A stretch of DNA of 64,000 nt from Cryptomeria japonica (taxonomy: Eukaryota; Streptophyta; Pinopsida; Cupressales; Cupressaceae): assembly GCF_030272615.1 (NCBI RefSeq), contig NC_081413.1:337616802-337680801 (forward strand), read 5' to 3'. This document shows, one piece after another, positions 57,910 to 64,000 of this stretch (within the stretch, counting starts at the first letter, position 1; each line of letters begins with the position of its first letter). A model generated the notes under the pieces. It searched no databases. It had not been told where the DNA came from and saw only the letters and a list, made by a program, of their open reading frames with translations. The translations under genes were made by a program, and so were the position numbers.

Positions 57910-58331
57910 GACTATGTAAACCATCACGCGCTATGCAATAGATAAAATCCACTTTTCTCCTTCCCTAGACAAGAACAAATGCGCCAAAACAATTTGAATA
58001 TATCCTCAATCAAATGATCACATGTGTCTCCATCATTACCACGTATCAGATAATAAACCATCAAACTTGGTCGGTTAGGGTTTAATAGCTTATAGGGTTT
58101 TACTGGTTACATTACATAGAAAGGTTTAACCCTTTATACCAGTTCAACTCACAAATTGTGCATACCGGTTTACAACATGTTCCACAAAGCTCTTTTACGG
58201 TTACTAGCCAATAGTAAAATCAACAATATTAGCAATATCATGAATACCATTACCAGTTCAATTGACATCAATGACAACATATCATTAATGCAATTTCTAT
58301 GCAAAATACCAACAATCTCCAAATGCCAACA
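57910..58331 (-). mobile_element. Copia element D, 3' LTR, second part
   Basis: gactatgtaaaccatcacgc aligns with 63778 onward in the right LTR and continues to the LTR end CCAACA at 58331. The window ends before the matching end of the right LTR. Confidence 0.85.
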
Positions 58332-58348
58332 ATCTCCCCCTTTGGCAT
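58332..58348 (-). promoter_or_regulatory. Polypurine tract of element D
   Basis: On the minus strand tgccaaagggggagat directly before the LTR, identical to that of element B. Confidence 0.8.
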
Positions 58349-58664
58349 TGATGGTAATACAAATATCAATGCCTCTGATTGCTGGTGAGATTGGTGAATA
58401 GGAATCCTAATTTACATTACCAAGTATTCATCTTTCTCTATCTATCTTCAGCCTACCGTTGGTTCACTTAGTCAGACACATAATTATTCTCTTCAATCAC
58501 ATAATTCTTCTCCCCCTTTGACAACAATGCCAAAGTGAAAATAAAACATGTAATTCTTCTCTCACTGTGATGTTGATGTTCCCCCTGTGGAATACATCCA
58601 CTCCTTCATCAGTCAATATAAGATTCTACAAGGAATGCAGGGACTGATGCAGTCAACATCATGC

Positions 58665-60213
58665 TCAACTGACTTCATGAAGAGGGACAACCCCCAATTG
58701 ACTTCTAAGATACTCGAAATTGGTCTTAGGCAGAGGTTTGGTAAATATATCTGCAAGTTGCTCCTTGGTAGAAACATGCTCCAAGATAACATCTTTACTT
58801 TGAACTTTTTCCCTCGAGAAGTGATATTTTTATTCAATGTGCTTAGTCCTTGCGTGCAAAATAGGATTTTTGGAAATGTTTATTGCACTTGTATTATCAC
58901 ACAAAATCTTTGTAGGTTCAGAGATTTCCATCTTCAAACCTTCCAAAATATGCCTCATCCACATGGCTTGTGTGCAATTCATATAAGCTGCTACATACTC
59001 AGCTTCAATAGTAGATTGTGAAGTGCAACTCTATTTTTACTACTCCAAGAAACTAGCCTTCCCCTAGAAAGAATGTTCCATCGGTAGTATTATTTCGGTC
59101 ATCAATGTTTCCTACCCAATCAACATTTGTGTATGCTTTCAGATCAAAATTTCTACCATATGGATACCATAACCCGTAGTCAACAGTACCTTTCAGATAT
59201 ATCAAAATTCTATTGGTTGCCATCAGATGTGCCTCCTTAGGATTCTTCTGAAATATAGCAACAATTCCAACTACATGGGCAATATCCGGTCGACTGTGGA
59301 CAACATAGTCTAATTTTCTAATCATTGACATGTATTCCTTTTCATCTACAGACTTAGATGCATCATCTTTGGACAATATACAACCTGCAACCATTGGGGT
59401 TCCAACTAGTTTACAGTCACTCATACCAAAAATTTTCAAAACTTCTATCACATATTTGGATTGAGTAATGAAAATTCCATTCTTCATCTATTGTATCTGT
59501 AAGCCTATGAAATTTTTTATTTCCCCTACTAATGACATCTAAAATTCATTCTTCATTTCATCTGAAAAACAATTACTCATGTCATCATTACCTCCAAATA
59601 TAATATCATCTACAAATACTTCATTGACTAGTATTTCATCTCCTTTAGACTTGAGATAGATGTTGTTGTCATCACTAGTTCTAGTAAAGCCTATCTTCAT
59701 CAGATGAGTATGAAGTCGTTCATACCATGCGCTAGGTGCCTACTTTAATCCATACAAGGCTTTATGCAATTTGCATACCATATCTTCCTTGTCTGTCAAT
59801 GTATAACCATCAGGTTTCTCTATATAAACCTCTTCTTCCAGTATCCCATTCAAAAATATAGACTTGACATCCATCTGGTATACTTTTAACTTCTTATAAG
59901 ATGAAAATGCAAGCAATGTTCTGACACCTTCGAGTCTTGCTACTGGTGCAAAAGTTTCTCCATAATCATCTCCTTCTTCTTGTGCATAGCATTTGCATAC
60001 TAATCTTGCCTTATTCCGAATTACAACACCATCTTCATTTAATTTATTTCTAAACACCCATTTGGTACTTATAACATTCTTGTTTACTGGTCGGGATACC
60101 AGGGTCCAAGTGTTGTTATTCTCAATTTGATCCAACTCCGCCTCCATAGCTTTCACCCAATGATTATAACCAAATGCCTCTTTAGCACTTCTAGGTTCAA
60201 AGGTGGAGATCAT
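58665..60213 (-). pseudogene. Copia element D reverse transcriptase and RNase H
   Basis: RT blocks: WVKAMEAELDQIENNNTWTL, STKWVFRNKLNEDG, ARLVCKCYAQEEGDDYGETF, APVARLEGVRTLLAF, YQMDVKSIFLNG (first Asp) and VFVDDIIFGG (active-site pair present). Stops separate this from GIFITQSKYVIEVLKIFGM, VGTPMVAG, VHSRPDIAHVVG and LKGTVDYGLWY. RNase H: LKAYTNVDWVGNIDDRN, later ILCDNTSAINISKNP, HARTKHIE and EQLADIFTKPLP. The frame ends after LGVVPLHEVS (stop 58665-58667). Copia order (integrase before RT) holds. Stops at 59740 and around 59490-59550, plus more in RNase H, show it is dead. Confidence 0.9.
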
Positions 60214-60273
60214 GCAAGGGTTCTCTTTTAATCTCCTTCTAGTTTCTACACCTGCATCCTTATCCCCAATTAT

Positions 60274-61430
60274 CTATTCAGGGTTGTGATTCAGTTGCAC
60301 ATAAGTAGGTAAAACATGATCATTCTCTTCAGGTTCAGCTTCATCATTGTCATCTTCCTCTAAATTTATTTGTTTCGGTTGAATAACTTTATCAGGATTT
60401 GCTTTACTGGTTTCTGATTTAACAGTTTCAGGTTCTAAAAGAAAAATGCAAGGATCTTCATCCTTCTTCTCAGAACTGGTTCCTTCTGCAATTTCAAGAC
60501 ATTCATCTACACGAACATCAACACTTTCAACAATTTTTTGTGTCCGGTTGTTGAAGAATTTATAGGCCTTACTCTTGGTGGAATAGCCAAGAAATATGCC
60601 TTCATCACTCTTAGCTTCAAACTTTCTTATGTAATCACCTCTTTTAATAAAACATTTGCTTCCAAATATTTTAAAATAGCTAACATCAGGTGATATCCCA
60701 TACCAGTACTCATATAGGGTCTTGTCCTTACCTCTTTTCACCAGAACCTAGTTCATTGTGTAGACTGTCATACTTATGGCTTCTCTCCATAAAGTTTTTG
60801 ATACACTTCCTTGTATCAACATAGTCCTAGCTGCTTCAACCACTGACTGATTGTTTCTCTCTGCTATAACATTATGTTGTAGTGTCCTTGGTGCAGAAAG
60901 CTGTCGCTTGATACCATTATCATCACAATATTTAGTGAACTCTGCAGAAGTGAATTCACCACCTTGATATGTTCTTAGACATTTAAACCTTTTACCACTC
61001 TCTTTCTCAGCTAAGGCTCTGAATGCCTTGAATTTACCAAAAGCTTCATTTTTCACCTTTTTCTCCTTCAAGAATGTGACCCACATCATCCTTAATAGTC
61101 ATCAGTGAAGATCATAAAGTATCTATCACCTTGGATTCTTCTTGTTCTAATTGGTCCACATAGATCAGTTTGAACCAAATCTAACAAGTTCTCTACTAAG
61201 AAATACTTTCTCTTAAAAGTTGAAGAAGTCATCTTCCCTAATTGAAATTCTTTACAAAGAGCATTAACTGATTTGTTTAGCTGAGGCAGACCTCTTACAG
61301 TCTTAGACTTTCTTACTTTAATAATATTATCAAAACTAATATGAAAAAATCTCCTATGCAAAGCCAACTATCATCCATATTTGCAATGAAATAGTTGCTA
61401 ACTTTAGGATTGAGATGAAATAGATTACCT
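60274..61430 (-). pseudogene. Copia element D integrase
   Basis: The zinc region shows LHRRFFHISFDNI then LCKEFQLGKMT, where the usual CxxC reads CKEF. The core has DLVQTDLCGPIRTRRIQGDR with FTDDY. The second motif reads LRTYQGGEFTSAEF, in which Tyr replaces the catalytic Asp, and ERNNQSVVEAARTML keeps the catalytic Glu. The C-terminal part continues as YEYWYGISPDVSYFKIFGSK and GIFLGYSTKSKAYKFFNNRT, then an acidic linker (EEDDNDEAEPEEND). Frames change at about 61.1 and 61.35 kb. Confidence 0.85.
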
Positions 61431-62779
61431 CTGGTCTGTTTACCGGTTGCAATCAATTCACCTTTGTTGTCAAAGATTTTGCATATACCATTTTTAAGTT
61501 CCAGTAGGTATCCTCTGTCATCAAGTTGTGCCACACTAAGAAGATTATGCTTTAGGCCTTCAACCCAATAGACATTGTTAGCACTACTTTTCCCATTAAG
61601 AGAAATAACTCCTTTTCCTTTCACCATACAGGGTGATTAATGGCCAAATCTGACAACACCACCATCAAATTCTTTCAAGAAAAGAAATTTGCTCCGATTA
61701 CTAGTCATGTGAAGTGAACAACCACTATCAATGATCCAATCATCATAGTTATCCATTCTGGGTAGTAGTGCCTTATGATCTGATATTTCTTCCTTAATGG
61801 CTACAAACACAATATCTTCACCATAATCATCATCAGATTCTTCATCAGTAACACCACTGTCAATAGCTACAAGATAGTCTCTCTTGCCTTTGCCCTTGTA
61901 CTTCTTAAATTTATCTCTTTTGTATTCATTTTCACCATTAGGGAAATTTTTTGTTATATGACCAATCTTTTTGCATGCAAAACATTTTAAAGGTAGCTTA
62001 CCTTTATATTTACCGGTGCCTCTAGGAAGTTGTTTTGCCAACAATTCTTCAAGATCCACTAAGCCGTCATCATCTTCAGCATCTCTACTGGATCTAGATT
62101 CATAGTTATGGCCGGTATCTCTACTTTTTCTCATAGATGGGTTAGAGACAGAAGCTCTAAATGCAGATTCAGATCTCTGTACACTACCTTCATAGCCATT
62201 TAGTTCAACAATAGTAAGTTTGCCAATAATAGATTCAAGAGTTACCTTTGTCTTATCAATGGATTTCAGCTCTTGAATACTTGCAACTCGGATAGCATAG
62301 ACCGGTAGCAGGGTTCTCAGTACTTTACTGATTACTATGGCATCTTCCACTTTCCCTCCTGCACTCTTTATCTCACCAACTATATCTTTAATCCTTTGAC
62401 TGTACTACTGGATATTCTCACCTTCAGACATTCTCATGTCATCAAAATTTCCTCTTAAACTCTCTTGTTTAACAATCTTGACATGCTCATCACCGCTATA
62501 GATATCTTCTAGTTTCTTATATACTTCATATGTAGTTTCAAGACCATGAACATCTACATATTCAGCATCATATAGGGAACTGATAATAGCCTCTAATGCT
62601 TGGTGATTTTCTTGTTGTTCTTTCTTCTAATCATTAGTCAGGGGTCTAGTAGGTGTAGTATACTTATTTTCTATATGCTCCCAATACTGACTACCAAGAC
62701 TCTTAATGTAAATCTTCATCGTATCACTACATATCCTATAGTTATCTTTGTTGAACTTCAGACCTTCTTTCTTCATCAT
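61431..62779 (-). pseudogene. Copia element D gag and protease
   Basis: The gag frame starts at 62779 (MMKKEGLKFNKDNYRI) and includes MKIYIKSLGSQYWEHIENKY, YEVYKKLEDIYSGDEHV and LRGNFDDMRMSEGENIQ, the usual copia gag helices, broken by two stops. It continues in the same frame through VSKVLRTLLPVYAIRVA to the zinc knuckle CFACKKIGHITKNF, whose last Cys is now Phe. Protease: WIIDSGCSLHMTSNRSKF (active-site DSG), then GVISLNGKSSANNVYWVEGL and HNLLSVAQL. It is just downstream of the primer site, as expected. Confidence 0.85.
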
Positions 62780-62836
62780 GATCTTCAAGATATTTTCCTC
62801 AAGATGTTAGGCTTTTAGATTAAGAGGACCTAAGTC

Positions 62837-62848
62837 GCTCTGATACCA
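62837..62848 (-). promoter_or_regulatory. Primer binding site of element D (initiator tRNA-Met)
   Basis: Plus strand gctctgatacca, two bases from the LTR at 62851; on the element strand TGGTATCAGAGC. Confidence 0.92.
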
Positions 62849-62850
62849 AT

Positions 62851-64000
62851 TGATGGTATAATGAAAGAATAAGTATCTGGTAGAATACTAAGAGGGGGGG
62901 GTGAATCAGTATATTGGAAAACTAAAACAAAGTTCTCAAACTCAAACTTAGTCAAAAAAAGTAAAAATATCTTAGTCAAGATCAATATTCATAGGAATAC
63001 TTGACATCAACCGGTTTAACTATTATGACAACTTTAACAGTAAACAACTTCAACATTTATGTAAATCAACAATCCTCAATCATAACTCAACATATTCATC
63101 TCTCAATGCTTCTACATAACATGCGTTATCAAAAATTAACCATATCAACAAATAAAGTCACAACCACAAAAGCATTCACCACTTGACACAAATGTTTATA
63201 CGTGGAAAACCCAAATAGGTAAAAACCATGGTGAGATGGAACTCACAAGGATAGCTATCTGAACTCTTCTGAAGTTCGCCCTATTAGGAGTCAAAGCCTA
63301 TTCAAGCTTTACAATAAGTCCTGTTAAGAACTAACTCTGGTATGGAATCACTCGGTTAAGGGATTTTACAAATATGCCTTGTCAAAAGTACAATACATTG
63401 TTAGGAGTAACCTCATTGGAGGATTTAAGAATCCAAGCTAATGGACCACCTTGTTAGAGGATTTAATGAGTAACCAAGCTTGTTAGAGATCACTTAGTTA
63501 AGGGATTTAACTTCTCTTGTAATTGTTAGAAAACAATAGTTTTGTTGATCTATTTGAATAACACTACTTTTTCTTGATCAGATCCTTTTGAAACCTTCAA
63601 TCTACCTTCACTCAAAGTGTAGATCCATTCACTGATTTGGAAACTACACACTCAACAGGTTTTCTACCAACCTTGCCAACAACCTTTACAAGAAACTTCA
63701 TCGACCTTAAATAGAAATCAATTAGGTCGGTAACACAACAAAAACAATTTCAACTGGTCCATGATCACTGCTTCATTAGACTGTGTAACCCATCATGCGC
63801 TATGCAATAGATGCAATCCACTTTTCTCCTTCCCTAGACAAGAACAAATGCACCAAAACAATTTGAATATATCCTCAAATAAATGATCACATGTGTCTCC
63901 ATCATTACCGCTTATCAGATAATAAACCATCAAACTTGGTCAGTTAGGGTTTAACATCTAATAGGGTTTTATTGGTTACATTACATAGAAATTTTTAACC
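62851..64000 (-). mobile_element. Copia element D 5' LTR, cut by the window end
   Basis: Starts tgatggtataatgaaagaat and matches 5921-6900 and then 57910 onward. The uninterrupted reading here across the point where element C sits in the other copy is the best proof that C is an insertion. About 250 bp are expected outside the window. Confidence 0.9.

Overview
The window is plant nuclear DNA made almost entirely of nested LTR retrotransposons. I see no intact host gene, tRNA, rRNA, CRISPR array or bacterial feature. The organism is a large-genome seed plant. A gymnosperm such as a conifer fits the very long LTRs and deep nesting, but that is inference. Evidence for plant origin: Ty3 chromovirus pol, Ty3 Tat-type pol with a second RNase H, Ty1/copia pol with an initiator-Met primer site, and a plant mobile domain (PMD) gene.

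Stratigraphy, oldest to youngest as I read it. (1) A Ty3 chromovirus on the minus strand (about 3.25-5.92 kb) is cut at 5921. (2) Copia element 'D' inserted there. Its left (3') LTR is 5921-6900 plus 57910-58331, its coding region is 58.67-62.78 kb minus, its primer site is 62837-62848, and its right (5') LTR runs from 62851 past the window end. (3) Element 'C' (6901-57904, minus) inserted inside the left LTR of D, flanked by catcg/catca. It has TGTTG...CAACA ends and carries a roughly 1,213-codon reading frame (51162-54803) of unfamiliar type. (4) The left LTR of C took further hits: Tat element 'E' (8275-24851) with an antisense PMD gene; copia-like non-autonomous element 'B' (26315-33196); and element 'A' (38383-49973), which has perfect 5-bp target duplications gtccc. 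A tandem duplication of about 9.5 kb (unit 1 about 23666-33195, truncated unit 2 about 33195-38370) copied parts of E, C and B.

The most interesting content is a recurring non-pol gene. Element B has copia LTRs, copia gag remnants and an iMet primer site, but where pol should be it carries a frame whose conserved block (29740-29877) matches, with the same internal spacing, a block in element C (53940-54080). C has a different, Tat-like LTR. The fragment at 1-531 may be a third, C-terminal piece. So unrelated LTR chassis appear to carry members of one protein family. Separately, element A is young, has LTRs of about 4.5 kb and carries one intact 519-codon acidic ORF of unknown function.

The coding regions of C, the chromovirus and part of B hold their frame for kilobases and are broken mainly by TAG/TAA codons. 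This is the pattern expected if methylated cytosines in CAG (a CHG site) decayed to T. The A/C LTR family shares a 12-bp inverted repeat (cgctatttcgcg / cgcgaaatagcg) upstream of a TATA-like box, and it recurs in diverged copies.
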